64,000 nt of DNA from an uncultured Oscillospiraceae bacterium (GTDB lineage Bacteria > Bacillota > Clostridia > Oscillospirales > Oscillospiraceae), in contig CALWVV010000002.1 in the NCBI GenBank assembly GCA_944385035.1, positions 124,001-188,000 on the forward strand, read 5' to 3'. The notes below the pieces were generated by a model. It searched no databases, was not told where the DNA came from, and was given only the letters and a program-made list of their open reading frames with translations. The translations under genes were made by a program, and so were the position numbers. Of this stretch, positions 1-8,731 are shown piece by piece. Position 1 is the first letter of the stretch. Every line of letters begins with the position of its first letter.

Positions 1-135
1 CCCATTTTGTCCGAAGGGGACGTGCTGGGCTGTGTCCTCTTTGCCGGGGGACCTGACCAGCTGGGCGGCGGCGAAGTGGAGTATAAGCTGGCCCAGTCCA
101 TTGCCGCCTTTTTGGGCCGGCATATGGAGAGCTAA
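1..135 (+). CDS. spoVT: Stage V sporulation protein T, C-terminal end (partial)
   Basis: Frame 1 is open from the window edge to a TAA at 133-135 and gives 44 residues beginning PILSEGDVLGCVLF and ending AAFLGRHMES. This matches the end of the C-terminal GAF-like domain of SpoVT, where a 'sGDviG.v' strand is followed by a final helix containing 'KLAQ..A.FLG'. SpoVT is an AbrB-type regulator of forespore (SigG-dependent) genes; its N-terminal DNA-binding domain would lie upstream of the window. The short length limits confidence, but the spore-forming context fits. Confidence 0.7.
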   Translation, partial: PILSEGDVLGCVLFAGGPDQLGGGEVEYKLAQSIAAFLGRHMES

Positions 136-174
136 AAAACGCACCCGTTCTCACAAGGAGCGGGTGCGTTTTTT
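134..174. terminator. Intrinsic terminator, probably bidirectional
   Basis: A hairpin (AACGCACCCG at 138-147 pairing with CGGGTGCGTT at 161-170) is flanked by an A run on the left and a T run on the right. It can end spoVT on the plus strand and the MATE gene on the minus strand. Confidence 0.85.
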
Positions 175-175
175 G

Positions 176-1507
176 TTACAGGTAGTGATATTTGTTCCGC
201 TTGCCGATGAGGAAGGCAATGGCCACCAGGGCCCCCAGTCCATCAGCGGCCACAACTGCAAGCCAGATTCCGTCCAGATCCAGCACCAGGGGCATGAGCA
301 GAACCAGTCCGCCCCGGAACAGGAAGGAGCGCAGGAAGGACAACAGGGCAGAGATGGCCCCGTTGCACAGTGCGGTGAAGAAAGCGGAGCCGTAAATGCC
401 AAAGCCGCAGAACAGATAGCTCAAGGCGAACAGCCGAAAGCCGTGGACCGTCATCTCCAGAAGCTCCGGACTATAGCCCACGAAGGCCATGGCCAGGGGA
501 CGGCTTAAGAGTTCAGAGGCTGTCACCATGACCAGAGAGGAAATGGAGATGACCACCATGCTCTTTCGGAACACATTTTGAAGCTCCGGGTGGTTGGCAG
601 CTCCATAGTGGTAGCTGACGATGGGGCCGCTGCCCATGGAGAAGCCCAGGAAGGCGGCTACAAAGGCAAAGTCCACATACATCATCACCGAGTAGGCAGC
701 AACACCGGATTCGCCGATCATGCGCATGAGCTGAAGGTTATAAAGTACGCTGACGATGGAGGAGGACAGGTTGCTCATAAGCTCGGAGGAGCCGTTGAGA
801 CAGGCGTTTTTCAGTTCCCGCCCATAGAAGCGGGTATTTGTGAGGTGAAGAGTACCCTTGGTGGGACGGAAGAAGTAGAGCAGGGGGAGAAGGCCGCCCA
901 CTGCGTAGCCCATCACGGTGGCCCAGGCGGCCCCGGCCACTCCCATTTGGAGCGGGCCGATGAGCACATAGTCCAGCACCATGTTGGTAAGGCCGGAGCA
1001 CAGGGAGAAAAATAACCCCTTCTGAGGCTGTTCAGCCACCACGAAAAAGACCTGGAAGGAGACCTGGAGCATAAACACCACGCTGCCTCCCAGTAAAATC
1101 CGGCCATAGGCGATGCAGTCCTCCATCAGAAGGTCGCTGGCCCCCGCCAGATGGGCGATGGGTTCAATAAACACCACGGAGAAAATGGAAAACACCAGGC
1201 CCAGGCCCAGGACACAGTAGATGATCATGGAGAAGTAGCGGTTGGCCAGCTCCTGCTTTCCCTCACCCATGGTCCGGGCCACAATGGCCCCGCCTCCGGT
1301 GCCCAGCATAAAGCCGAAGGAGGCCAGGATCATGGAGATTGGAAACATGATGTTTACGGCGGAAAGGGCCAGTTCTCCAATCAGATTGGAGACGAACAGC
1401 CCATCCACCACACTGTAGATGGAAGAGACTACCATCATCACGATGGAGGGAAGGGTGAAGCGCAGCAATTTGCTGTAAGTGAAATGGTCCGAAAGTTTAA
1501 TCTGCAT
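176..1507 (-). CDS. MATE family multidrug efflux transporter
   Basis: This 443-residue membrane protein has about 12 hydrophobic segments and opens with LSDHFTYSKLLRFTLPSIVMM, then 'YSVVDGLFVSNLIGELALSAVNI', the typical start of MATE/MepA-type pumps. Internal homology between halves is suggested by 'LGTGGGAIVARTMGEG' and 'GSGPIVSYHYGA'. The family exports cationic drugs and dyes in exchange for Na+ or H+; the substrate here cannot be told. Its start overlaps the end of the upstream MarR gene by 11 nt, so the two are co-transcribed and the pump is very probably controlled by that regulator. Length is normal for the family. Confidence 0.92.
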   Translation of the reverse strand: MQIKLSDHFTYSKLLRFTLPSIVMMVVSSIYSVVDGLFVSNLIGELALSAVNIMFPISMILASFGFMLGTGGGAIVARTMGEGKQELANRYFSMIIYCVLGLGLVFSIFSVVFIEPIAHLAGASDLLMEDCIAYGRILLGGSVVFMLQVSFQVFFVVAEQPQKGLFFSLCSGLTNMVLDYVLIGPLQMGVAGAAWATVMGYAVGGLLPLLYFFRPTKGTLHLTNTRFYGRELKNACLNGSSELMSNLSSSIVSVLYNLQLMRMIGESGVAAYSVMMYVDFAFVAAFLGFSMGSGPIVSYHYGAANHPELQNVFRKSMVVISISSLVMVTASELLSRPLAMAFVGYSPELLEMTVHGFRLFALSYLFCGFGIYGSAFFTALCNGAISALLSFLRSFLFRGGLVLLMPLVLDLDGIWLAVVAADGLGALVAIAFLIGKRNKYHYL

Positions 1508-1985
1508 TGGAAACAGGATCCTCCTGAGAATTTTGTTGCAAAAGGGGGCGGGCTGCCTGGCGCAGCAGCTCCAGATACCGGCCGTTGAGGCGGAGCAGGG
1601 TTTGCCGCTCTTCGGGACTGAGTCCCTGATAAGCCAGCTCCTCCATACGGAAGACGGGGTGGATGGTGCGCTGGATCAATTCCATGCCCAGAGGGGTCAG
1701 GGTCAAATGCTTTCCCCGCTGCTTTCCGTGAGAGGTCTCCAAACGGATGTAGCCGGAGTCGGACAAGCCCTTTAGGGCGGAGTTGATCGTCTGCTTGCTG
1801 AGACATGATATTGCGCACAGCTCAGCCTGGGTAACTGCCTGGTCAGACTCCTCCAGGATATATAAAATCCAAAAGGCCGTGTCCGACAGTCCAAAGCTCT
1901 TGGCCAGGGCGTGGTACAGGCTGTTGTCCTCCTTAATAAGGGAGTTATACGCGGTAATAAACTGGGAAAAGGTCATGTCTTCCAT
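1497..1985 (-). CDS. MarR family transcriptional regulator
   Basis: A 162-residue winged-helix protein. The recognition region reads 'ITQAELCAISCLSKQTINSALKGLSDSGYIRLETS', followed by the wing 'HGKQRGKHLTLTPLG', both typical of MarR. It starts at an ATG (1983-1985) preceded by AGGAGG and is the first gene of an operon with the MATE pump. The promoter carries two copies of the near-palindrome GTCCGAAATCGGAC, one lying inside the -35/-10 spacer, so it probably represses its own operon and is released by a pump substrate. The ligand is unknown. Confidence 0.92.
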   Translation of the reverse strand: MEDMTFSQFITAYNSLIKEDNSLYHALAKSFGLSDTAFWILYILEESDQAVTQAELCAISCLSKQTINSALKGLSDSGYIRLETSHGKQRGKHLTLTPLGMELIQRTIHPVFRMEELAYQGLSPEERQTLLRLNGRYLELLRQAARPLLQQNSQEDPVSNAD

Positions 1986-1999
1986 GGGAACCTCCTAAT

Positions 2000-2051
2000 G
2001 TCCGAAATCGGACTCGATCCACAGTATAGTCCGATTTCGGACTTTTGTCAA
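2000..2051 (-). promoter_or_regulatory. marR-MATE promoter with two operator palindromes
   Basis: On the minus strand TTGACA (2046-2051), a 17-nt spacer and TATACT (2023-2028) form a near-consensus SigA promoter. GTCCGATTTCGGAC lies at 2029-2042, filling most of the spacer, and its exact reverse complement lies at 2000-2013, between the start site and the ribosome binding site. Binding at either would block transcription. Confidence 0.85.
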
Positions 2052-2061
2052 GAGAAAGAAA

Positions 2062-2091
2062 CGCGCCCCCCGGCAGCGGCCGAAGGGCGCG
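2062..2091 (-). terminator. Intrinsic terminator of coaBC
   Basis: CGCGCCC (2062-2068) pairs with GGGCGCG (2085-2091); read on the minus strand the stem is followed by TTTCTTTCT. It sits just upstream of the MarR promoter -35, so coaBC and the pump operon are insulated by one compact junction. Confidence 0.65.
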
Positions 2092-2101
2092 AATATGGAG
2101 A

Positions 2102-3292
2102 TTACAGAAGTTCCAGTGCCCGGTCAATGATCCGTCCGGCGGCCTCCTCCTTGGACATGAGGGGCAGCTCGGTGATGTCATCCTGCGTGATAAGGGTAAT
2201 GACATTGGTGTCGGTGCCGAACCCCGCTCCCGCTACCTTCAGGTTGTTGGCACAGATCATGTCCACATGTTTTTTGGCAAGCTTGGAGCGGCTGTTTTCC
2301 AGCATGTCCCTTGTCTCCATGGAGAAGCCGCAGATCACCTGGCCCTCCCGGCGGTGGGCCCCCAGGTGCTGGAGAATGTCCTGGGTACGCTTTAAAGGGA
2401 TGGACATGTCCCCGTCTTTCTTTTTGATCTTGTCGTCGCAGTAGTCAGCGGGAGTATAATCGGCTACAGCAGCGGCCTTGAAGATGAGGTCGGACTGCTC
2501 CTGCCGGGCGGTGACCGCCTCAAACATGTCCTGGGCGGAAACGATGTCAACTACCTCCACAAAGGGGGGCTTTTCTAAAGCGGTGGGGCCGGAAATGAGG
2601 GTGACCTGAGCGCCACGGAGCATGGCCATTTTGGCGATGGCATAGCCCATCTTGCCCGTGGAGTGGTTGGTGAGGTAACGCACCGGGTCCAGGGATTCCT
2701 GGGTGGGGCCGGCAGTGACCAGTACCCGCTTGCCTGCAAGGTCGTGGGGCAGGGCGATGGAGCGGAAAATGTGCTCCACCAGCTCCTGGGGCTCGGGCAT
2801 GCGTCCGGGGCCCACCGCGCCGCAGGCCAGGTGGCCCGAGCCGGGGGCGATGACCTCCCAGCCGTACCGGCGCAGGATGTCCAGGTTGTCCTGGGTGACC
2901 TGGTTTTCAAACATGTGGGTGTTCATGGCCGGGGCAATGAGCTTTGGACAGGTGCAGGCCAGCACAGTGGTGGTAAGCATGTCGTCGGCAAGGCCATGGG
3001 CCAGCTTGGCACATACGTTGGCGGTGGCCGGAGCGATGATCACCAGGTCCGTTCGGTCGGCCAGAGCGATGTGCTCCACCTGGTGGCTGAAATTCCGGTC
3101 AAAGGTGTCCACCATGCACCGCCGCCCGGTAAGCTGCTTAAAGGTCAGCGGAGCAATGAAGCGGGTGGCGTGCTCGGTCATCACGACCTCCACATTGGCA
3201 TGGAGCTTCACCAGCGCCGAGGCCAGGTAGGCGGACTTATAAGCGGCGATTCCCCCGGTGACCCCCAGCAGGATTGTTTTTCCCTTCAGCAT
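2102..3292 (-). CDS. coaBC: Phosphopantothenoylcysteine decarboxylase / phosphopantothenate-cysteine ligase
   Basis: This bifunctional 396-residue enzyme makes 4'-phosphopantetheine from 4'-phosphopantothenate in two steps of CoA synthesis. The N-terminal flavoprotein (CoaC) half has 'LLGVTGGIAAYK', the catalytic His in 'SHQVEHIALA' (about residue 74), the PAMN motif (121-124) and the catalytic Cys in 'ACGAVGPGRMPEP' (about 157). The CoaB half begins at 'RVLVTAGPTQESLDPVRYLTNHSTGKMG' and contains 'AAAVADYTP' and a KIKKK lysine stretch. The open frame extends further upstream, but the ATG at 3292 begins the conserved protein and follows GAAGGAAGG. It is divergent from an ECF transporter gene and coaX. 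Confidence 0.95.
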   Translation of the reverse strand: MLKGKTILLGVTGGIAAYKSAYLASALVKLHANVEVVMTEHATRFIAPLTFKQLTGRRCMVDTFDRNFSHQVEHIALADRTDLVIIAPATANVCAKLAHGLADDMLTTTVLACTCPKLIAPAMNTHMFENQVTQDNLDILRRYGWEVIAPGSGHLACGAVGPGRMPEPQELVEHIFRSIALPHDLAGKRVLVTAGPTQESLDPVRYLTNHSTGKMGYAIAKMAMLRGAQVTLISGPTALEKPPFVEVVDIVSAQDMFEAVTARQEQSDLIFKAAAVADYTPADYCDDKIKKKDGDMSIPLKRTQDILQHLGAHRREGQVICGFSMETRDMLENSRSKLAKKHVDMICANNLKVAGAGFGTDTNVITLITQDDITELPLMSKEEAAGRIIDRALELL

Positions 3293-3335
3293 GATCCTTC
3301 CTTCTTTCCAAATACAAAGATGACGTTCTTCCTTG

Positions 3336-3364
3336 ATTATACCGGCTTTCCCCCAAAGTGTAAA
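3336..3364 (-). promoter_or_regulatory. coaBC promoter
   Basis: Minus-strand TTTACA (3359-3364), 17-nt spacer, TATAAT (3336-3341), about 45 nt upstream of the coaBC start codon. Confidence 0.75.
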
Positions 3365-3399
3365 GCCTTGCAAAAATATTGGCCAATGTTGATTTTTTC

Positions 3400-3428
3400 T
3401 TGCATTGGTGAGCGGAAACCTGTATAAT
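3400..3428 (+). promoter_or_regulatory. Promoter of the ECF transporter-coaX operon
   Basis: TTGCAT (3400-3405), 17-nt spacer, TATAAT (3423-3428), upstream of the ECF S component and divergent from the coaBC promoter. No operator palindrome was noticed between them. Confidence 0.75.
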
Positions 3429-3511
3429 ACCACCCGCGAGAGAATGAAACACATTCTCAAAAATTGCGCTGCATCCCAGCTAAGGGAGCGGCAGCAGGAG
3501 GTAAATTGAAT

Positions 3512-4153
3512 ATGCAAACACAGAAAAAGGACACCCGTTGGCTGGCCATGATGGCCCTGCTCATCGCCATTCAGCTTTTCCTGAACATTACGGGGATCGG
3601 ATTGATTCCCCTGCCTCTGATCAAGGCCACCACCCTGCACATCCCCGTCATCATCGGGGCGGTCCTGCTGGGGCCCATGGCCGGAGGAATTTTGGGGGGC
3701 GTATTTGGCCTTTGCTCCATCTGGAACAATACCATGACCCCGGCGCTGCTGTCCTTTGCCTTTTCTCCGGTCATTGCCGCGGCCAATACGGGGGCAGTGG
3801 GGGCGCTTAAGTCCCTGTGGATCGTGCTGGGCTGCCGAATTCTCATTGGTGTGGTGTCCGGGTGGCTGTGGATCCTGCTGAAAAAGCGCCGCTTCCCCGA
3901 CCTTTTGGCCCTGCCTATTGTGGGGGCTGCAGGGGCCCTGACCAATACGATCACGGTCATGGGCAGCATTGCTCTGCTGCTGGCCCCGGAGTACGCCGCG
4001 GCCCAGAATATCGCCATGGATGCGGTGATGTGGACCATCCTGGGGGTCATCGGTACCTCTGGTGTGGCAGAGGCCATCGGAGCGGTCATCCTGGTCACCG
4101 CCATTGGAAAGGCTCTTTTACGGATGAATCAAATCGTCCTGCGCAGGGCGTGA
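3512..4153 (+). CDS. ECF transporter S component (probable pantothenate uptake)
   Basis: A 213-residue, very hydrophobic protein with about six membrane segments, starting at ATG 3512 after AGGAGGT (3496-3502). Features such as 'PLIKATTLHIPVIIGAVLLGPMAGGILGGVFGLCSIWNN' are typical of substrate-binding S components of energy-coupling-factor vitamin transporters, which share a common EcfAAT module encoded elsewhere. It precedes coaX by 28 nt and faces coaBC, so a pantothenate (PanT-like) substrate is a reasonable inference from context; the sequence alone does not identify the vitamin. Confidence 0.8.
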   Translation: MQTQKKDTRWLAMMALLIAIQLFLNITGIGLIPLPLIKATTLHIPVIIGAVLLGPMAGGILGGVFGLCSIWNNTMTPALLSFAFSPVIAAANTGAVGALKSLWIVLGCRILIGVVSGWLWILLKKRRFPDLLALPIVGAAGALTNTITVMGSIALLLAPEYAAAQNIAMDAVMWTILGVIGTSGVAEAIGAVILVTAIGKALLRMNQIVLRRA

Positions 4154-4181
4154 ATTTGCAGAAAGAAATCAGGTGTCAGTT

Positions 4182-4970
4182 ATGCTGTTAGCTATTGATA
4201 TCGGCAATACCAACATCGTCATCGGCGGAATTCAGGATGACAAAATCCTTTTTGAAGGGCGCATTGCCACCGACCACATTAAGACCTCGGACCAGTACGG
4301 AGTGGAGATCAAAAATATCCTCTCCCTTTTTGAGGTCAAGCCCAAAGACGTGGACGACTGTATTATCTCCTCGGTGGTGCCTCCGGTTTTTAACTCCGTG
4401 CGCACCGGTATTGTGAAGCTCACAGGCCGGGAACCCATGGTGGTGGGACCGGGCATCAAGACGGGGCTCAACATCCAGATGGACACCCCCTCCCAGGTGG
4501 GCAGTGACCGAATCGTGATCGCGGTGGCCGCTCTGGCGGAGTTTCAGCCCCCCCTGACCCTGCTGGATCTGGGCACGGCCACCACCATTGAGGTAGTGGG
4601 CAAGGGCAACGCCTATCTGGGCGGATGCATCATTCCCGGCGTGCGGGTGTCTCTGGAGGCCCTCACCTCCCGTACCGCCCAGCTGCCCGGTATCCGCCTG
4701 GACAAGCCCAAGAAGGTCATCGGAAAAAACACCATCGACTGTATGCGCAGCGGCATCATGTATGGCACCGCCGCCATGATCGACGGTATGCTGGACCGGG
4801 TGGAGGAAGAGCTGGGTTACTCCACCACTGTGGTAGCTACGGGGGGCATGGCCCAGTTTGTGGTACCCCTGTGCCGCCGGAAGATCCAGGTGGACCGGGA
4901 CCTGCTGCTGAAAGGCCTGAATATCATTTATAAGAAGAACGCTGCCGAGCATAAGCGCTGCGAACCATGA
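4182..4970 (+). CDS. coaX: Type III pantothenate kinase
   Basis: A 262-residue enzyme that phosphorylates pantothenate, the first step of CoA synthesis. It starts 'MLLAIDIGNTNIVIG', with the phosphate-binding DIGNTN motif, and has 'SQVGSDRIV' and 'LLDLGTATTIEV', all signatures of the CoaX (acetate kinase/Hsp70 fold) family. ATG 4182 was preferred to the in-frame GTG at 4173 because the family begins directly at this strand and AGGTG lies six bases upstream. With the ECF S component and coaBC it forms a CoA-supply block. Confidence 0.95.
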   Translation: MLLAIDIGNTNIVIGGIQDDKILFEGRIATDHIKTSDQYGVEIKNILSLFEVKPKDVDDCIISSVVPPVFNSVRTGIVKLTGREPMVVGPGIKTGLNIQMDTPSQVGSDRIVIAVAALAEFQPPLTLLDLGTATTIEVVGKGNAYLGGCIIPGVRVSLEALTSRTAQLPGIRLDKPKKVIGKNTIDCMRSGIMYGTAAMIDGMLDRVEEELGYSTTVVATGGMAQFVVPLCRRKIQVDRDLLLKGLNIIYKKNAAEHKRCEP

Positions 4971-4984
4971 CCCATATGGCACAA

Positions 4985-5017
4985 GCCGGTCCTGAGCCTC
5001 GGGACCGGCCTTTTTTT
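4985..5017 (+). terminator. Intrinsic terminator after coaX
   Basis: GCCGGTCC (4985-4992) pairs with GGACCGGC (5002-5009), followed by seven T. Confidence 0.9.
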
Positions 5018-5084
5018 AAAAACCGCTTTTCCGGTCTGTGGACGGGAAAATCCCCGATTCTTTCTGGGAACGGGGGGCAGTCTC

Positions 5085-5113
5085 TTGACAGAAACGGGGA
5101 AACTGGATATAAT
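5085..5113 (+). promoter_or_regulatory. Promoter of the valS T-box operon
   Basis: TTGACA (5085-5090), 17-nt spacer, TATAAT (5108-5113): a full-consensus SigA promoter about 7 nt upstream of the presumed start of the T-box leader. Confidence 0.88.
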
Positions 5114-5119
5114 ACCACC

Positions 5120-5358
5120 ACGACAAATGCGCAGAAGGGGAGGAGTATCCCCGTTTTCCACACACAGAGAGCGGCCGGGTGGTGCAAGGACGCGGTGGGA
5201 GCGGGAAGAAGTGGCCCCGGAGCTGTGTTTCTGAAGGGATAGTAAGAGACAACGGGTCCTCCCGTTACAGAGGGTATGAGCGTCCCTATGGGGAAATTCA
5301 GGTGGTACCGCGGATTTTGATTCGCCCTGAGCCGAAAAACGGCCCAGGGCGTTTTTTT
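5120..5358 (+). promoter_or_regulatory. T-box leader, valine-type
   Basis: The leader has the stem I elements AGAGAGC and GGGTGGTGCAAGG, the conserved T-box GGTGGTACCGCG (5301-5312), and a terminator hairpin (CGCCCTGAGCCG at 5323-5334 with CGGCCCAGGGCG at 5340-5351) followed by seven T. The specifier region reads GAA-GTG-GCC-CCG-GAG-C; aligned to the usual GAA-NNN-RCC pattern it gives GTG (5211-5213), a valine codon. Uncharged tRNA-Val would favour the antiterminator and switch on the downstream genes, in agreement with valS as the second gene. Confidence 0.92.
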
Positions 5359-5385
5359 ACGCGGAACAAGGAAAGGACGGAAAGC

Positions 5386-5931
5386 ATGGAACCTGCCATG
5401 AAAGCAAGAACCGATTATGACTTTGCCCATTTGGTGGACCTTCAGCGGGTGGAGGCCCAGACAAAAAACAAGAGATGGCTCCTGTTTCGCAGAGGGATTC
5501 TCTTGGTGGCCGCGGTGGGAAGTGCCTTTTTGGGTGTGACCATTTTAACCAGTACGGATGAGAATCCGGGCTTGGCGATGGTTTATTTCGTGCTGGCCGT
5601 TATTCTGGCCGGGATGTTTTGCTTTTTCTCCCACTACTCCGCCTGGCGGATCAAACGGAAAATCGGGAAGCAGAAGGTCGTTGACGAGTTTGTTTTTGGA
5701 GACTACGGTGTGGATATCACCCGTGGCCCCCAGTCCGTCCGCTACCCCTACTCCGACTGCGACACCCTGATGGAGACCGAGCTTGCCTTTTACCTCTTCC
5801 ACCATCGGGGCAAGGGCATGGCGATTAGCAAGAGCCAGATCCAGGGCGGCAGCCCGGATGATCTGCGGAGCCTGCTGGAGGAGAAATGCCAGATCAAGAC
5901 CCGCTGGGTGGGCCGCAGCGCCAAGGCTTAA
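5386..5931 (+). CDS. YcxB-like membrane protein of unknown function
   Basis: A 181-residue protein starting at ATG 5386 after AAGGAAAGGACGG. Two adjacent membrane segments (around 'RGILLVAAVGSAFLGVTIL' and 'MVYFVLAVILAGMFCFF') are followed by a soluble domain with 'DEFVFGDYGVDITRGPQSVRYPYSDCDTLMETELAFYLF', the pattern of the YcxB-like C-terminal domain, which resembles bacterial PH folds. It lies between the T-box and valS, so its expression should rise on valine-tRNA starvation. No function is known to me; the link with valS may be only positional. Confidence 0.75.
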   Translation: MEPAMKARTDYDFAHLVDLQRVEAQTKNKRWLLFRRGILLVAAVGSAFLGVTILTSTDENPGLAMVYFVLAVILAGMFCFFSHYSAWRIKRKIGKQKVVDEFVFGDYGVDITRGPQSVRYPYSDCDTLMETELAFYLFHHRGKGMAISKSQIQGGSPDDLRSLLEEKCQIKTRWVGRSAKA

Positions 5932-5969
5932 CGTATGCAATCAATAATTCTGAATAGGATGTGACGAAG

Positions 5970-8615
5970 ATGAATACAGAACTTCCAAAGGTCTATGAGC
6001 CTCAGGAGGCTGAGGCCAGAATTTATAAAAAGTGGGAGGAGTCGGGCTGCTTCAAAGGCCACCGCGACCCCAAAAAGAAGCCCTTTACCATTGTTATGCC
6101 CCCGCCCAACGTAACGGGCCAGCTCCACATGGGCCACGCTATGGATTCCACCCTCCAGGATATTCTTACCCGCTTTAAGCGCATGCAGGGCTATGCCGCC
6201 CTGTGGGTGCCCGGCACCGACCACGCGGGCATCGCCACCCAGATCAAGGTGGAAGAGGAGCTGCGCACCAAGGAGAACCTCACCCGCTATGACCTGGGCC
6301 GGGAGAAGTTCCTGGAGCGGGTTTGGGACTGGAAGCACAAGTACGGAAACCGCATTGTAGAGCAGCAGAAGAAGCTGGGTGCCTCCTGCGATTGGGACCG
6401 GGCCCGGTTCACCATGGACGAGGGGTGCTCCAAGGCTGTGCGGGAGACCTTCTGCTCCCTGTATGAGAAGGGCCTTATCTATAAGGGCAGCCGGATCATC
6501 AACTGGTGTCCCCACTGTGTCACTGCCCTCAGCGACGCTGAGGTGGAGTATCAGGACAAGCCCGGATACTTCTGGCACATCCGCTACCCCATCCAGGGGG
6601 AGAAGGACCGGTATGTGATCGTGGCCACCACCCGTCCGGAGACTATGCTGGGCGACACCGGCGTGGCCGTCCATCCCGACGATGAGCGGTACAAGGACAT
6701 TGTGGGCAAGAAGTGCATTCTGCCCCTGGTAGGCCGTGAGATGCCCATCGTGGCCGACGAGTATGTGGACATGGAGTTTGGTACCGGCTGCGTGAAGATG
6801 ACGCCTGCCCACGACCCCAACGACTTTGAGGTGGGCCTGCGCCAGAATCTGGAGACCATCCGCGTCCTGGACGACAACGGCAAGGTGGTAGAGGGCTACG
6901 GCCGCTACTCCGGCATGGACCGGTACGAGGCCCGGAAGGCCATTGTGGCCGACCTGGAGGAGCAGGGCTACCTGGTGAAGGTGGAGCCCCACCAGCACAA
7001 CGTGGGCACCTGCTACCGCTGCCACAACGACGTGGAGCCCATCATCTCCGCCCAGTGGTTTGTGAAGATGGCCCCTCTGGCCAAGGAAGCCCTGCGGGTA
7101 GTCAATGAGGGCGAAGTCAAGTTTGTGCCCGACCGCTTCTCCAAGACCTACACTAACTGGATGGAGAACGTCCACGACTGGTGTATTTCCCGCCAGCTGT
7201 GGTGGGGCCACCAGATCCCGGTGTGGTACTGCGCCGATTGCGGCAAGATGACCGTCAGCCGCACGGATGCCACCGAGTGTGAGCACTGCCATTCCAAGAA
7301 CATTGAGCGGGACCCGGACGTGCTGGATACCTGGTTCTCCTCCGCCCTGTGGCCCTTCTCCACCCTGGGCTGGCCGGAGAAGACCGAGGATCTTAATTAC
7401 TTCTATCCCACCGATGTACTGGTCACTGGCTATGACATCATCTTCTTCTGGGTAGCCCGGATGATCTTCTCTGCCTGCGAGCAGACGAAAAAGCCCCCCT
7501 TCCACACTGTGTTCATCCACGGCCTGGTCCGGGACGACAAGGGCCGGAAGATGTCAAAGTCCCTGGGCAACGGCATCGACCCCCTGGAGATCGCCGACAA
7601 GTACGGCGCCGACGCGCTGCGCTTTAACCTGGTTACCGGCAACAGCCCCGGCAATGACATGCGCTTCTACACCGAGCGGTGCGAGGCTATGCGCAACTTT
7701 GCCAACAAGATCTGGAATGCCAGCCGCTTCCTGAAGATGAACCTGACCATCGACAAGTGTGAGCTGCCCCAGAAGCTGGAGCTGGAGGACAAGTGGATCC
7801 TCTCCAAGCTCAACCGGGTCATCCCCGAAATTACCGAGAATATGGACCGGTATGAGCTGGGTGTGGCTGCCCAGAAGATCTATGACTTCATCTGGGATGA
7901 CTACTGTGACTGGTATATCGAGCTGACCAAGACCCGCCTCCAGGGCGATGATGAGGACAGCAAGGTCCGGGCCCAGCAGGTGCTGTGCTATGTGCTTACC
8001 AATATGCTCAAGCTTCTGCACCCCTTCATGCCCTTCATCACGGAGGAGATCTGGCAGGCTCTGCCCCACGAGGACGGGGTGGAGGAGGGAAGCTTCCTTA
8101 TGCTCCAGTCCTGGCCCGTGGCCAACGAGGCTATGAACTTCCCCCAGGAGGAGAAGGCCATGGAGCTCATCATGGACGCCATCCGCGCCGTGCGTACCCG
8201 CCGCAGCGAGATGAATGTGCCCCCCTCCAAGAAGGCGCAGCTCACTCTGGCCACCGATGAGGGTGAGGTGTTCCGCCTGGGCGAGGCTTTCCTCAAGAAG
8301 CTGGCCTATGCCAGCGAGGTCAACATCGTCCCCGCCTCTGAGGCCCCTGCCGCGGCCGGACAGGTCACCGTGGTCACCCATGCTGCCCAGATCTTCATTC
8401 CTCTGGCCGAGCTGGTAGACCTGGAGAAGGAAAAGGCCCGGATGGAGAAGGAACTGAAGAAGAACACCGACGAGCTTCAGAAGCTGAACACCAAACTCAA
8501 TAACCCCGGCTTTGTGAACAAGGCCCCTGCCCATGTGGTGGAGGCCGAACGGGAGCGGGCGGTCAAGCTCACGGAGCTTGTGGCCAAGCTCCAGGAGCAG
8601 CTGAGCGGGATGTAA
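5970..8615 (+). CDS. valS: Valine-tRNA ligase
   Basis: An 881-residue class I aminoacyl-tRNA synthetase that charges tRNA-Val. It has the HIGH-type motif in '[16 protein letters not shown]', '[13 protein letters not shown]', the CP1 editing region with '[17 protein letters not shown]', the KMSKS motif in '[12 protein letters not shown]', and a C-terminal coiled coil ([15 protein letters not shown]). ATG 5970 is preferred to GTG 5961 because AGGA (5957-5960) is then correctly spaced and the protein starts '[11 protein letters not shown]'. It is controlled by the valine T-box 850 bases upstream. Confidence 0.97.
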   Translation: MNTELPKVYEPQEAEARIYKKWEESGCFKGHRDPKKKPFTIVMPPPNVTGQLHMGHAMDSTLQDILTRFKRMQGYAALWVPGTDHAGIATQIKVEEELRTKENLTRYDLGREKFLERVWDWKHKYGNRIVEQQKKLGASCDWDRARFTMDEGCSKAVRETFCSLYEKGLIYKGSRIINWCPHCVTALSDAEVEYQDKPGYFWHIRYPIQGEKDRYVIVATTRPETMLGDTGVAVHPDDERYKDIVGKKCILPLVGREMPIVADEYVDMEFGTGCVKMTPAHDPNDFEVGLRQNLETIRVLDDNGKVVEGYGRYSGMDRYEARKAIVADLEEQGYLVKVEPHQHNVGTCYRCHNDVEPIISAQWFVKMAPLAKEALRVVNEGEVKFVPDRFSKTYTNWMENVHDWCISRQLWWGHQIPVWYCADCGKMTVSRTDATECEHCHSKNIERDPDVLDTWFSSALWPFSTLGWPEKTEDLNYFYPTDVLVTGYDIIFFWVARMIFSACEQTKKPPFHTVFIHGLVRDDKGRKMSKSLGNGIDPLEIADKYGADALRFNLVTGNSPGNDMRFYTERCEAMRNFANKIWNASRFLKMNLTIDKCELPQKLELEDKWILSKLNRVIPEITENMDRYELGVAAQKIYDFIWDDYCDWYIELTKTRLQGDDEDSKVRAQQVLCYVLTNMLKLLHPFMPFITEEIWQALPHEDGVEEGSFLMLQSWPVANEAMNFPQEEKAMELIMDAIRAVRTRRSEMNVPPSKKAQLTLATDEGEVFRLGEAFLKKLAYASEVNIVPASEAPAAAGQVTVVTHAAQIFIPLAELVDLEKEKARMEKELKKNTDELQKLNTKLNNPGFVNKAPAHVVEAERERAVKLTELVAKLQEQLSGM

Positions 8616-8625
8616 CCAATTGAAA

Positions 8626-8663
8626 AGGCTGGGCGGTACGGTGTGCCGCCCAGCCTTTGTTTT
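8626..8663 (+). terminator. Intrinsic terminator after valS
   Basis: AGGCTGGGCGG (8626-8636) pairs with CCGCCCAGCCT (8646-8656), followed by TTGTTTT. Confidence 0.9.
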
Positions 8664-8665
8664 CC

Positions 8666-8695
8666 TTGACAGACTGGCCGGGTGTGGGGTTTAAT
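8666..8695 (+). promoter_or_regulatory. Promoter of the aldo/keto reductase gene
   Basis: TTGACA (8666-8671), 18-nt spacer, TTTAAT (8690-8695), directly after the valS terminator. Confidence 0.65.
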
Positions 8696-8731
8696 AAAGA
8701 CAGAATATGCAACAAGAAGGGAGCGATACCC

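Noticed and set aside
2102..3640. A 512-codon version of coaBC with a longer N terminus
   Set aside because: The extra 116 residues read through the divergent promoter region and have no similarity; the CoaC domain begins at the ATG at 3292, which has a good ribosome site.
5205..5220. Reading the valS-leader specifier as TGG (Trp) from AGTGGCC
   Set aside because: Alignment to the conserved GAA-NNN-RCC-NNN-GAG pattern puts GTG in the codon position, and the synthetase downstream is ValRS.
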